Shown in pieces: positions 45,608 to 55,155 of a stretch of DNA of 64,000 bases. This stretch comes from Arachidicoccus terrestris (GTDB lineage: Bacteria; Bacteroidota; Bacteroidia; Chitinophagales; Chitinophagaceae): assembly GCF_020042345.1 (NCBI RefSeq), contig NZ_CP083387.1:1302001-1366000 (forward strand), written 5' to 3'. How positions within the stretch are numbered: position 1 is the first letter of the stretch; each line of letters begins with the position of its first letter. Below the pieces are notes generated by a model, which was given only the letters and a program-made list of their open reading frames with translations, made no database searches and was not told the DNA's origin. The position numbers were made by a program, and so were the translations under genes.

Positions 45608-46309
45608 CTATTTATTCATCCGCCTTGTAAACTCTCCAAACCCAAACTCATGACCACCTGACAGAAGATGTACGATGCCATTAGTGGTATGTATGTTGAC
45701 AGAAGTCGTGTAGGTCGTTACCCAATACCTTTCAAATATGGAACTTTTGGGATCGCTGAGCTGAATTTCCTGCGGGCCACCGTTCTGGTATCCATTTGCA
45801 TCCTGCCGGTTATAGCGCAGATGCATATCATAATCATAACGCAGGCTTTCTACTCCGACACCATCCGTAAATTTGGATAATGAGTCGGTCGTATACTCAC
45901 CTTTAATCACATACCGGCATAGCAAAGTGTCTAATTCCACCAGGTCAATATCACTTAAACTAAGAGGTGCCTTATGCTGACTGCCCCTTAATTCATTTAG
46001 GTTCTTGAGTGCATTGGTAAAACACTGGTTGGTGGGCGCAAACAAGGTGACCGAAAAATTTTCAATCGTGTCCTTAAGATTAGGAACCCTGTCAATCACA
46101 TATACCAGGGAATCATATAGCCCTCCCTGGCTCTTTAAGAAAGCATATGTGCTTCCCTCATATACTGCATTGCGATTCTGATAGTCATAATAGGCTCCTT
46201 CGTGGCTTTTAGAACAGCCTATAGCGAACAGCAGTAGGCCTGCCATTAACCATATGCCGCCACCAGCTTTTATTTTATTCTTAAATAAACTTTTCATTGT
46301 ACCCATCAT
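45608..46309 (-). CDS. Fasciclin (FAS1)-domain lipoprotein B
   Basis: 233 aa; lipobox FAIGC (Cys32, or Cys28 if the start is the fifth codon). Seen: AFLKSQGGLYDSLVYVIDRVPNLKDTIENFSVTLFAPTNQCF, LDTLLCRYVIKGEY and the end VNIHTTNGIVHLLSGGHEFG, all typical of FAS1. Shorter than the FAS1 protein at 38874 but in the same position relative to its SusD (16 bp downstream of SusD copy 2). Confidence 0.83.
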   Translation of the reverse strand: MMGTMKSLFKNKIKAGGGIWLMAGLLLFAIGCSKSHEGAYYDYQNRNAVYEGSTYAFLKSQGGLYDSLVYVIDRVPNLKDTIENFSVTLFAPTNQCFTNALKNLNELRGSQHKAPLSLSDIDLVELDTLLCRYVIKGEYTTDSLSKFTDGVGVESLRYDYDMHLRYNRQDANGYQNGGPQEIQLSDPKSSIFERYWVTTYTTSVNIHTTNGIVHLLSGGHEFGFGEFTRRMNK

Positions 46310-46325
46310 TTTATAACTGACTTAA

Positions 46326-47864
46326 TTATTTTACAACGTTCCAATATGCGTTCTGCGTCAATTTCTCATTAGCAGACAAAACGGAGGCCGCTATCGGCCA
46401 ATAGATTCCGCCTTCATCTATCAACTTGGTCATTTCAGGATCCTTTCTGGTTATCTTATTATAGCGGATCTGGTCATACCATCTCCATCCTTCGCCCATT
46501 AATTCCCTTCGTCTTTCCGCAAAGATGGCATCAATCAGGGGCCCGTCCACAGTAGCCTCATAAGGCGACTCACCCCGTTTGGTGCGAATAATATCCAGTA
46601 GTGTAATCGCCCCATCTACACCGATTGACTTCCCTAAAACAGCGTCTGCCTCCGCTTTCAAAAGGGTGATCTCTTCGAGTCTGGAAAAAATAATCGCAGA
46701 GCTGTAAATAGCGAACTCCCCGTCGGTGCCCCCATCTCCTAAAACCTTTATTTTTGAAAAAATGGGAATCTCAGCATTGTAGTTAGTAAAGTAAGCTGTT
46801 CTGGGAAGTCCGTTAACGGTGTCAATACCAAAGCGCTGATCACCCCGGTCTGTAAAAGCCGCATTGATTACATCCACCGGAACATACATATCCGGTTTGG
46901 GTTTGGTAATTAAAGGAGCTGCCAGTGTCCAGGACTCAATATGGCCGACACCACTGGTACCGGTCTCCCCATGACCATATACAAAATTGAATCCCAATAA
47001 CTGATTATAGTTTCCCCTGGCATAAAAGACACCATCGGGGTCAGTCAAGTCACTTGTGGTCAGATAGTAAAGGTGTGAATTACTGTAATTATCAATAACA
47101 AACTTCGCATACACGTCTACGTCCGCATAATGTCCTTGCCAGGCAGCCACATGCGCCAATAAAGCATAGGCGGCTGTTCTTGAAATCAACGTATTCTCAA
47201 AGCGGGATAATCCATAGGTGTAATACAAACCTGGTAAGATCGGGTCATCCAGTACACCGTACTGGAATGGCAAAACCTGCGCTGCTGCTAATAGCTCCTG
47301 TTCACAAAAAGAAAGTACCTTCCCCTGGCTGGACTTTCCAATTGCCGGAAAGCTTCCGTCATAAGAATTCGTAATAAACGGAACATCGCCCCAGATACGC
47401 ACCATCATAAAATAAGCCCATGCCCTGAGCGAACGTACCTGTGCCACATCCACATCGTGATTCAGTGTTGTATAACGTGGATCAACCAGTGCTTCTCCAG
47501 ATCTTTCTATAAAAAGGTTAGCGGCATTAATGACTGCATAAAAGCGGCGCCAGTCCTTCATATCATCAAGGGTTTTATAGGAGGCATTCAGGTCGCCGTC
47601 AATAACGGCTTTTAAATCGGCGCGGGTAGTGGACACAAAATCTCCATGACGCAACTCTCCCCAGAGCCAATAATCATTATTATTCGCCAAAGCTGCCCGG
47701 AAAAGAGCATATACCCCGATCAGGTTGCTCCTTGTATCATCCATCGTTTTCCATTGCGTGTTTTCATTCGCCATGGCGTTGGTATCGACATCCAGCTTTT
47801 TATTACAAGCGCCAAGTACAAACAGTAACAACAGGGCGCATAATAAGGTCTTACTAAATCTCAT
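46326..47864 (-). CDS. SusD/RagB-family nutrient-binding lipoprotein, copy 2
   Basis: 512 aa from the ATG at 47864; lipobox VLGAC (Cys20) then NKKLDVDTNAM. Seen: NTQWKTMDDTRSNLIGVYALFRAAL, AQVRSLRAWAYFMMVRIWGDVPFI, LLKAEADAVLGKSIGVDGAITLLDIIRTKRG and AERRRELMGEGWRWYDQIRYN, all typical of SusD. Partner of the SusC upstream by about 30 bp. Confidence 0.94.
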   Translation of the reverse strand: MRFSKTLLCALLLLFVLGACNKKLDVDTNAMANENTQWKTMDDTRSNLIGVYALFRAALANNNDYWLWGELRHGDFVSTTRADLKAVIDGDLNASYKTLDDMKDWRRFYAVINAANLFIERSGEALVDPRYTTLNHDVDVAQVRSLRAWAYFMMVRIWGDVPFITNSYDGSFPAIGKSSQGKVLSFCEQELLAAAQVLPFQYGVLDDPILPGLYYTYGLSRFENTLISRTAAYALLAHVAAWQGHYADVDVYAKFVIDNYSNSHLYYLTTSDLTDPDGVFYARGNYNQLLGFNFVYGHGETGTSGVGHIESWTLAAPLITKPKPDMYVPVDVINAAFTDRGDQRFGIDTVNGLPRTAYFTNYNAEIPIFSKIKVLGDGGTDGEFAIYSSAIIFSRLEEITLLKAEADAVLGKSIGVDGAITLLDIIRTKRGESPYEATVDGPLIDAIFAERRRELMGEGWRWYDQIRYNKITRKDPEMTKLIDEGGIYWPIAASVLSANEKLTQNAYWNVVK

Positions 47865-47895
47865 TGTATATAATATTATCTCGATTATCAATTAA

Positions 47896-50877
47896 TTAAA
47901 GATCCAGGCGCAGGCCGATCGTGTATGTTTTAGGCAACAGCTGATTATAGCCCCTGTAGTATCCCTGGTAGTCCACTAGTTCGGGATCACCATGTTTAAA
48001 TGAACTGATCGTGAATAAATTAGTAGCGGAAACATATAACTGCGCACTCCTGAAGATCCTGTCAGGATTATTCCTGTCGCCGTGCATCATATCATATCCA
48101 ATCGTGAGTGACCGCAGCTTTAAAAAAGAAGCATTCTCCAGAAATAAATCCTGATCAATCTGGTAGGGAACAACATTACTCCAGGGATTATATACGGGAT
48201 AGTCGCTGGGTTCGAAAGTTTTTTGCCAGTAGGTAATTTCCTTGACCGTAGAAAGATCCCGGCTACCTTCCGTATTAATAAAGTCAAATCTGTTTGCGAT
48301 TTGTTGGTTGAGTAGTTTTTGCCCCAGGGCAAAATAGAATTGAAAACTCAGGTTAAAGCCATTGTAGGTGAAATTATTACCAAAACCACCGGTGACAGTC
48401 GGCATTGCGTGCCCCTTAAATACTTTATCATCTTCATTAATATCATAATCCCCATTCAGATCTGCCCATCTTGGATCACCTGCATTCAATAAGAGTCCAT
48501 TGAATGACTGCCTCACTCCAGTCTTACTATTAACGGGAATCGAAGCAACATCTTCATATATGCCCTGGTTCTCATACACCCAGAAGGCATCGACAGGCTG
48601 GCCGATCTCCAGTTTTCTGTTTCCTATTATGATGGACTGAAGTCCATCGGGGAGCGCCGTTAACTTGTTCTTATTGAGCCCTAGATTAAAGTTCGTCGTC
48701 CAGGAAAACCGATCCGGATTTTCCGGTGCAAAAATCCGCCCCATTAAACTGACATCCACGCCTTTGTTATTGACCACCATGCCATTTTTATAGGCCGCAG
48801 TATAGCCTAGCTCCTTAGGTACAGGGACCGGGATTATCAGATTCTTATTATCTTCATTATAAAGATCGACAGAGAGCTGAATGTGATCATCGGCAAAACC
48901 AAAATCCAGTCCAAGATTCATTTTATCCGATTTCTGCCAGCCAATACCATAACCCGCCCAACCCGTCGTATACGGCCTGGAGGCGGCGGCGATGCCAACA
49001 TAAGAACCAATGGCAGGATCCGCGGGCCAGCTTGCATCTGTTACGTACCTGGGACCTTTGCTATAGATATCTGTATTATACAGAGCTCCGAAACTTCCAT
49101 ATGATGCCCGTACTTCAAGATTACTCAAGGCAGTAGATTTTTTCAACAGGCTGCTTAATACATCCCAGGACAGATTGACGACGGGACTGGTGATCCAGCG
49201 ACTATCCGGTTGTACATTGGAAGAACCATCTCTTCTTACAACACCTGTCAATGTCAGGTAGTCTTTATAGCTATAGTTTACCTGTCCGTAAAAGGAGGTC
49301 ACTCTCTGATTTAACTTACCAAAAAACGGAAAATATTGCATGTTGAATATAGGCACGTAATCGCCACCATCATTGATCTTGGTCGTTCTGAACTTTATAA
49401 AGTTATTGGGAGTATTATAACCGAATGCATAGTCATAACGGTTGATATCAGCCTGATAAGACTGTCCGGCTTCCAGATCTATTTTATGGTCTTCATTCAG
49501 CTTAAATTCATAAGAAGCTGTATTAGACAGCAGTAACCTTTGATTATAGCCAAAATAATAGGAAACAAAATTATTACCACTAAGCAGCTCTGTTGGCCAG
49601 AATGCATCCCGCTGGGATTCATTGTAATCAACAGACAGCTTCGACAACAGAGAAAAGCCAGAGAGTTTTGCTCCCACAGAAAAATAGCCCTGGATGCTGT
49701 TTACTTTGTTATCATCAATCGCTTCGTCAAAATCATGCAGATACTTTCCATACACATTGCTGCTGGGCGGTAATGGGTTACTGAGATCAGGGATATAGCG
49801 AACTTCAGCGAGCCTGTCCCTGATATTTCTGTTTCTGTCTCTTTCCAAACGGTTCGCATTAATCATGCTGGATACCGTCAGCCAGGTCAGGGGCGACATG
49901 TTGATAAAAAACGACAGACCATACTTGTTGAGCCCGGCTCCATCTTGCCCTGAAACACTTTTGGTATTATTGACCTGGAACCGGAAATTAGCTCTCGGGG
50001 AACCGCCTGTGAGACTCATATTCACGGCATAAAAAGGCTTATTCTTAAAATAGAGATCCGTCCAGTCGGCCGTTCCATAGTACTCCTGATCAGTAGAGTC
50101 CTTCAAATACACCGGGTAATTGATCAGATCCGCTGCCGTGGCATACTTGTTATAAAAAGTCTGCCTGAACTGATTTTCGTAAGCCGCATTTACTGGTGTC
50201 ACTTTCGGGGACTGAATCATTCCAAAATAAGCGTCTATCGCGATGTGTTTCTCTCCTGACTGCGCTTTTTTTGTGGTTACCCAGATAGCCCCATTAGTGG
50301 CCAGAGGCCCTAACTTCGCCAGGGTTGCAGGATCTTTAAGTATTTCAATGCTTTCAATACTATTGGGATCAACTGTCGTTAAAAGATTGGTCGCAGGTCC
50401 TACCATATTGAAATCTGTCGCTTGTATATCAAGAGGCATTATGCTGTTTTGTATGAGAGCCACTCCATTGACAAAAACAACCGGCTGCTGGGCATACAGA
50501 TCTTTCTTTGACAACATAGGCCCCTTCAGTCCATGGATAAACATATACTGCTCAGATCCGGGCTCGCCGTTGGGTTCGGCGACATATACGCCGGCAGCAT
50601 TCCCTTTAACCATCTGCTGAATAGAAACATAATCCAAGCGATTAATAATATTGGTATCAACTTTCGCCCGATAAGGATTAGAGCCTGAAAGTTCATTGAT
50701 GATTCTTGTCTGATTGGTCAATTTCATCAAAGAATCCACGTTACCTGAAGCAGAGTCCTTTGTATTATTGAACAAATCAAGTGCTTTTGATCGGTGTGTC
50801 GAGTCCTGACCAAAGAGTTGTACCTGACAAACAAATGTCATAAGCACTATCAGCAGCTTATGATTTCTCCCGTTCAT
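47896..50877 (-). CDS. SusC/RagA-family TonB-dependent receptor, copy 2 (no N-terminal carboxypeptidase-like domain)
   Basis: About 993 aa from the ATG at 50877, which gives a signal peptide (MNGRNHKLLIVLMTFV ... LFGQ). Unlike copy 1, residues 25-85 are a charged linker with no carboxypeptidase-like domain. Plug domain: VSIQQMVKGNAAGVYVAEPN, PVVFVNGVALIQ, DPNSIESIEILKDPATLAKL, then a beta-barrel ending in LLPKTYTIGLRLDL. First gene of the eleven-gene block; a 1.1-kb region without gene lies upstream, presumably carrying the promoter. Confidence 0.93.
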   Translation of the reverse strand: MNGRNHKLLIVLMTFVCQVQLFGQDSTHRSKALDLFNNTKDSASGNVDSLMKLTNQTRIINELSGSNPYRAKVDTNIINRLDYVSIQQMVKGNAAGVYVAEPNGEPGSEQYMFIHGLKGPMLSKKDLYAQQPVVFVNGVALIQNSIMPLDIQATDFNMVGPATNLLTTVDPNSIESIEILKDPATLAKLGPLATNGAIWVTTKKAQSGEKHIAIDAYFGMIQSPKVTPVNAAYENQFRQTFYNKYATAADLINYPVYLKDSTDQEYYGTADWTDLYFKNKPFYAVNMSLTGGSPRANFRFQVNNTKSVSGQDGAGLNKYGLSFFINMSPLTWLTVSSMINANRLERDRNRNIRDRLAEVRYIPDLSNPLPPSSNVYGKYLHDFDEAIDDNKVNSIQGYFSVGAKLSGFSLLSKLSVDYNESQRDAFWPTELLSGNNFVSYYFGYNQRLLLSNTASYEFKLNEDHKIDLEAGQSYQADINRYDYAFGYNTPNNFIKFRTTKINDGGDYVPIFNMQYFPFFGKLNQRVTSFYGQVNYSYKDYLTLTGVVRRDGSSNVQPDSRWITSPVVNLSWDVLSSLLKKSTALSNLEVRASYGSFGALYNTDIYSKGPRYVTDASWPADPAIGSYVGIAAASRPYTTGWAGYGIGWQKSDKMNLGLDFGFADDHIQLSVDLYNEDNKNLIIPVPVPKELGYTAAYKNGMVVNNKGVDVSLMGRIFAPENPDRFSWTTNFNLGLNKNKLTALPDGLQSIIIGNRKLEIGQPVDAFWVYENQGIYEDVASIPVNSKTGVRQSFNGLLLNAGDPRWADLNGDYDINEDDKVFKGHAMPTVTGGFGNNFTYNGFNLSFQFYFALGQKLLNQQIANRFDFINTEGSRDLSTVKEITYWQKTFEPSDYPVYNPWSNVVPYQIDQDLFLENASFLKLRSLTIGYDMMHGDRNNPDRIFRSAQLYVSATNLFTISSFKHGDPELVDYQGYYRGYNQLLPKTYTIGLRLDL

Positions 50878-51731
50878 TATTGATGTATATATTTTTATTG
50901 ACATATGTTTAAGAACATTGAATAATGAAAATTTTCAGAATGGTTATATAAGTTTCGGCATTAGCCTTTTGGTTTGTGTTTGACTTAACTGTCCATTGAT
51001 GCCCCATTATCAGTAAAAAAAGCAGTTTTTACTAATTTTAGGCACTTGCCAAACGTTAACAGATATATCTATGATTTCGCCTAACAAATGTTAAACAAAG
51101 AAAGTTGTTTATTCTTTAAAAAAAAGTCGAATATTTCAATAAAAATCACAAATAACTGATAAACAGCATAATCAAACGTTTGCGCAAGTTTTTAAAACTC
51201 TAAAAATTCCTAAAAATCCGAACCAAATTAATGTTAGTTTTTACATATCCTTAAAACTATCCTTTATTTTGTTAAAATGGAGGATAGTTATATATGTATA
51301 ACATATTAAAAAGCAAAATTTGCATAGGCTTCTCCCATCGTGGGCGCCTGGATTCCCGGCAATAAAATCTATCGGTACATTTATCTGCAATAAATAGTAG
51401 CTGATACTAATTTTTTAATGTAATTTATTTTTATTATATATATAGCAGACACCATTACAGCCTGCTTTTACCGGTATATATGTACGAAGCAGTGGTATGC
51501 GATATCACTAATTTTGATCGCCGGAAGGTGGCATACAGGCGATGCCCGGTCCATGAGGTTAACCGTGCAAAATTTGTAGCACTTACGAAGTTATCGGCAA
51601 ATAAAAATCAGATAAAACTGATTTAATATTTTGCCAGGCAGCGGACAAGCAATATTAATTCTGCAGCCCGACACATAAGGTGATACAGTAAAACAATGTC
51701 TGTAAAAAATGATCAATCCACTTGGCACTAT

Positions 51732-51768
51732 AAAAATGGCAAAACATGGCGGGGAATTTGCCATTTTT
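51732..51768. repeat. Perfect 12-bp hairpin with T-tail, terminator-like, no gene attached
   Basis: AAAAATGGCAAA (51732-51743) and TTTGCCATTTTT (51757-51768), loop of 13 nt. It could end an unseen transcript on either strand. Confidence 0.55.
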
Positions 51769-51892
51769 GAACGTAGATGAGTCATGGCAATTGTTCTCTT
51801 CCCTTTTCTGTAGATAATTCCATCACTCATCTATCTTGTAACTCTGAGGGATTCTCTTTTGACCCATCGCATGGCCTTGAATGCGTCCTGAC

Positions 51893-51943
51893 CAAAAACA
51901 AAACGGGCAATCCCTAAGCCTTATTCAGACCGGATTGCCCGTT
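51893..51943 (-). terminator. Rho-independent terminator of the ATP synthase operon after atpA
   Basis: AACGGGCAATCC (51902-51913) pairs with GGATTGCCCGTT (51932-51943); on the minus strand it is followed by TTGTTTTTGG. It lies about 45 bp after the atpA stop and closes the operon there. Confidence 0.88.
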
Positions 51944-51988
51944 AAAAGATCCATTTATGTATAATCTAATGGCTAGATTACCCTATTC

Positions 51989-53566
51989 TTATTTGAATTG
52001 CGGAGCTAAGCCTTTCACCAGCTCTACCATTTTCTGTACACCGTCTTCAGGTAAGTTACCCTTCTTGAATTCAGCTAACACTTCAGGTAATTTATTTTCC
52101 ATTTCCAGGAAGAACTGTGTTTCGAAAGCTTTTACATTCTTAACAGCAATATCACGCAACAGGCCCTGAGAACCCAGGTAGATGATAGCAACCTGTTTAT
52201 CTACGGATAATGGAGAGAACTGAGGTTGTTTCAGGATTTCTACGTTACGTGCACCTTTATCCAATACCAGTTTAGTAGCAGCATCCAGGTCACCACCGAA
52301 TTTAGAGAAAGCCTCCATTTCACGGTAAAGCGCCTGATCCAATTTCAAAGTACCGGACACTTTTTTCATGGATTTGATCTGGGCACTACCACCCACACGG
52401 CTAACAGAAATACCTACGTTGATAGCCGGACGGATACCAGCGTTAAACAGATTACCTTCCAGGAAGATCTGTCCATCCGTGATGGAGATTACGTTTGTAG
52501 GAATATAAGCAGACACGTCACCAGCCTGTGTCTCAATGATAGGTAAGGCTGTCAAAGATCCACCACCTTTCACCAAATGTTTGATCGAATCAGGCAAGTC
52601 GTTCATATTCTTAACAACGTCCTGATTGCCGATTACTTTCGCAGCTCTTTCCAACAGACGGCTATGCAGATAGAACACATCACCCGGATAAGCTTCACGT
52701 CCCGGAGGGCGGCGAAGTAGCAAAGACACTTCACGATAGGCCACGGCCTGTTTAGACAAATCATCGTATACGATCAGGGCAGGACGACCTGTATCACGGA
52801 AGTACTCACCGATCGCCGCGCCGGCAAACGGCGCATAGAACTGCTGAGGAGCCGGATCTGATGCAGAAGCCGCAACAATAGTCGTGTAAGCCATAGCACC
52901 ATTATCTTCCAGCGTTTTCATGACACCGGCTATCGTAGAAGCTTTCTGTCCGATTGCAACGTATATACAATAAACAGGTTTGCCTGCTTCGTAGAATTCT
53001 TTCTGATTGATGATCGTATCAATACAAATGGCTGTTTTACCAGTCTGACGGTCGCCGATCACCAATTCTCTTTGTCCACGTCCGATAGGGATCATCGCAT
53101 CAATTGCTTTGATACCCGTCTGCAGTGGTTCTTTAACCGGCTCGCGAAAGATCACGCCAGGGGCTTTTCTTTCCAGAGGCATCTCATAAAGATCACCTGT
53201 GATAGGACCTTTTCCATCGATAGGTTCGCCGAGCATGTTGATAACACGTCCGACAAGACCCTCACCTGCTTTGATCGAGGCAATGCTACCTGTGCGGCGC
53301 ACTTTTGCACCTTCTTTTATACCTGTACTCTTACCCATAAGTACCACACCAACATTGTCTTCTTCCAGGTTCAGGGCGATGGCCTTGGTACCGGTCTCAA
53401 ATTCGACCAGTTCACCTGAACGGACATTATTAAGACCATAGACACGTGCAATACCGTCACCTACTTCCAGTACGGTACCCACTTCTTCCAATTCAGCAGC
53501 GCTATTGAAGTTGCTCAATTGTTGTCTTAATATCGCCGATATTTCATCTGGTTTAATCTCTGCCAT
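51989..53566 (-). CDS. atpA: F1Fo ATP synthase subunit alpha
   Basis: 525 aa. Non-catalytic nucleotide-binding F1 subunit. Seen: [31 protein letters not shown], the P-loop GDRQTGKT at 171-178, [63 protein letters not shown] broken only by spacing, and [12 protein letters not shown]-like [13 protein letters not shown]. Last gene of atpB-E-F-H-A, followed by a terminator; atpG, which usually comes next in Bacteroidota, is absent here. Confidence 0.98.
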   Translation of the reverse strand: MAEIKPDEISAILRQQLSNFNSAAELEEVGTVLEVGDGIARVYGLNNVRSGELVEFETGTKAIALNLEEDNVGVVLMGKSTGIKEGAKVRRTGSIASIKAGEGLVGRVINMLGEPIDGKGPITGDLYEMPLERKAPGVIFREPVKEPLQTGIKAIDAMIPIGRGQRELVIGDRQTGKTAICIDTIINQKEFYEAGKPVYCIYVAIGQKASTIAGVMKTLEDNGAMAYTTIVAASASDPAPQQFYAPFAGAAIGEYFRDTGRPALIVYDDLSKQAVAYREVSLLLRRPPGREAYPGDVFYLHSRLLERAAKVIGNQDVVKNMNDLPDSIKHLVKGGGSLTALPIIETQAGDVSAYIPTNVISITDGQIFLEGNLFNAGIRPAINVGISVSRVGGSAQIKSMKKVSGTLKLDQALYREMEAFSKFGGDLDAATKLVLDKGARNVEILKQPQFSPLSVDKQVAIIYLGSQGLLRDIAVKNVKAFETQFFLEMENKLPEVLAEFKKGNLPEDGVQKMVELVKGLAPQFK

Positions 53567-53635
53567 ATTATTTAGAATTTGTCTTTCGTTTGAAAACGAA
53601 AAAGGATTTTTGATTTTTAGTTTTAAAAAGATTGC

Positions 53636-54199
53636 TTATCGAATATCCTGAATATAGTCGTTACGCTGAAACTGTCTCTTGACATCCTGCAGGTCACGGA
53701 GTATACTCGCATCGATCAGATTATTATTATATTCCAATATAAACCCGCCGATGATATCCTGATTGACTTCGGTGTCCATTTTTATATGTTCGAAACCTGC
53801 ATCCTTTTTCAGCTTCTCTTCAATACGTTTTCTCAGCGCTTCACTTAAAGGTTCTGCAGTCGTCACTTTTACCTGATGAATAGAGTTGCGCTCGTTATAT
53901 AAATGAATAAAGGCAACCGCGATCTCAGGTAAATAACCTTCTCTACCCTTTCTGATCAACAGTGTATTAAATGCTGCCGTCAAGTCATTGATATTGCCTT
54001 TTGTAATAGCCGTCAGAATACCTTGCTTTTTATCAGCATATACAACAGGGCTTTTCAGTAAAAGTACCAGATCACGGCTGGCAGCACAAAGTGCCTTCAG
54101 ATATTCCATATCCTGATACACCTGCTCAAACTGACCTTTTTCTTCGGCCAGATCTGCCAGGCTTTTTGCGTAAACAGCGGCTAAACGTGGATTTTGCAT
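53636..54199 (-). CDS. atpH: F1Fo ATP synthase subunit delta
   Basis: 187 aa stalk subunit linking F1 to Fo. Seen: NPRLAAVYAKSLADLAEEKGQ, FNTLLIRKGREGYLPEIAVAF and the conserved C-terminal EVNQDIIGGFILEYNNNLIDASI. It lies between atpF and atpA, 69 bp before atpA. Confidence 0.95.
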   Translation of the reverse strand: MQNPRLAAVYAKSLADLAEEKGQFEQVYQDMEYLKALCAASRDLVLLLKSPVVYADKKQGILTAITKGNINDLTAAFNTLLIRKGREGYLPEIAVAFIHLYNERNSIHQVKVTTAEPLSEALRKRIEEKLKKDAGFEHIKMDTEVNQDIIGGFILEYNNNLIDASILRDLQDVKRQFQRNDYIQDIR

Positions 54200-54253
54200 C
54201 TTATTAATATATTATAGATATCAGGAAAATTAAAGCTATGGTCCGACAGGAGC

Positions 54254-54748
54254 TTAATTTAACTTCACATTGTCAACCAGATCCTGAATCAGGGTTTCCT
54301 GTTCACCTTTATTAGATAACTGCTTGCGTAATACTTTCTCAGCAACTTCAATAACCAGATTACCTACCTGATTCTTAACATCTGTCAGCGCTGCCTGTTT
54401 TTGTTGTGTAATAGCAGCCTGCGCATCAGCTACGATCCTTTCGTATTCGGATTTGGCCTTTGACTGTGCATCAGAGATCAGTTTTTCCGCATTATCCTTA
54501 GCTTCTTTCAGCATCAGGCTACGCTCTTCACGCGCTTTTTGTAATAAGGCTTCATTTTCACTTTTCAGGCTAGCCATTTCCTGCCTTGCTTTTTCTGCAG
54601 TAGCCAGGCTTTCAGCGATTGAATTTTCACGCTCAGACAATGAATTTAAAATCGGCTTCCAGGCAAATTTACCCAGTACAAATAAAACCAGTAAAAATGC
54701 CAGCAGCGTCCAAAAGAATAATCCGAAATCCGGGGTAAGAAGTCCCAT
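54254..54748 (-). CDS. atpF: F1Fo ATP synthase subunit b
   Basis: 164 aa. One N-terminal TM helix (GLFFWTLLAFLLVLFVLGKFAW) followed by a long charged coiled coil with ILNSLSERENSIAESLATAEKARQEM, typical of the peripheral stalk. It lies between atpE and atpH; a hairpin lies upstream at 54789-54822. Confidence 0.95.
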   Translation of the reverse strand: MGLLTPDFGLFFWTLLAFLLVLFVLGKFAWKPILNSLSERENSIAESLATAEKARQEMASLKSENEALLQKAREERSLMLKEAKDNAEKLISDAQSKAKSEYERIVADAQAAITQQKQAALTDVKNQVGNLVIEVAEKVLRKQLSNKGEQETLIQDLVDNVKLN

Positions 54749-54782
54749 CTTATAGTGAATTTATGATCAATGATTAATGTTC

Positions 54783-54825
54783 TAAAAAAACCGCGTTTTA
54801 GCCCTGTGCGTCCAACGCGGTTCAG
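54783..54825 (-). terminator. Hairpin with T-run between atpE and atpF
   Basis: On the minus strand AACCGCGTT and AACGCGGTT (54789-54797/54814-54822 on plus) form a 9-bp stem followed by seven T residues. It is placed just after atpE inside the operon, so it could act as a partial terminator that lowers expression of downstream subunits relative to subunit c. Confidence 0.65.
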
Positions 54826-54837
54826 GTACTTTTCTAA

Positions 54838-55101
<264 letters not shown>

Positions 55102-55155
55102 TTAAAATGAAAAAACAAAATTGAATACTATCTAAAATCTTTTACTTCCTGACAA

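Larger units (their letters stand above)
50878..51988. other. 1.1-kb intergenic region between the SusC block and atpA
   Basis: The left half (50905-51300) is strongly AT-rich and probably contains the promoter of the surface-protein operon, though I find no TAnnTTTG match. At 51732-51768 AAAAATGGCAAA and TTTGCCATTTTT form a perfect 12-bp hairpin. The atpA terminator is at 51893-51943. A short minus-strand frame at 51591-51830 overlaps the hairpin and is probably not a gene. No atpG is present. Confidence 0.65.

Noticed and set aside
51591-51830. 79-aa minus-strand open frame, considered as a remnant of atpG
   Set aside because: No AtpG signature such as the N-terminal MxxxKxIRxRI or the conserved helices; it overlaps a terminator-like hairpin.
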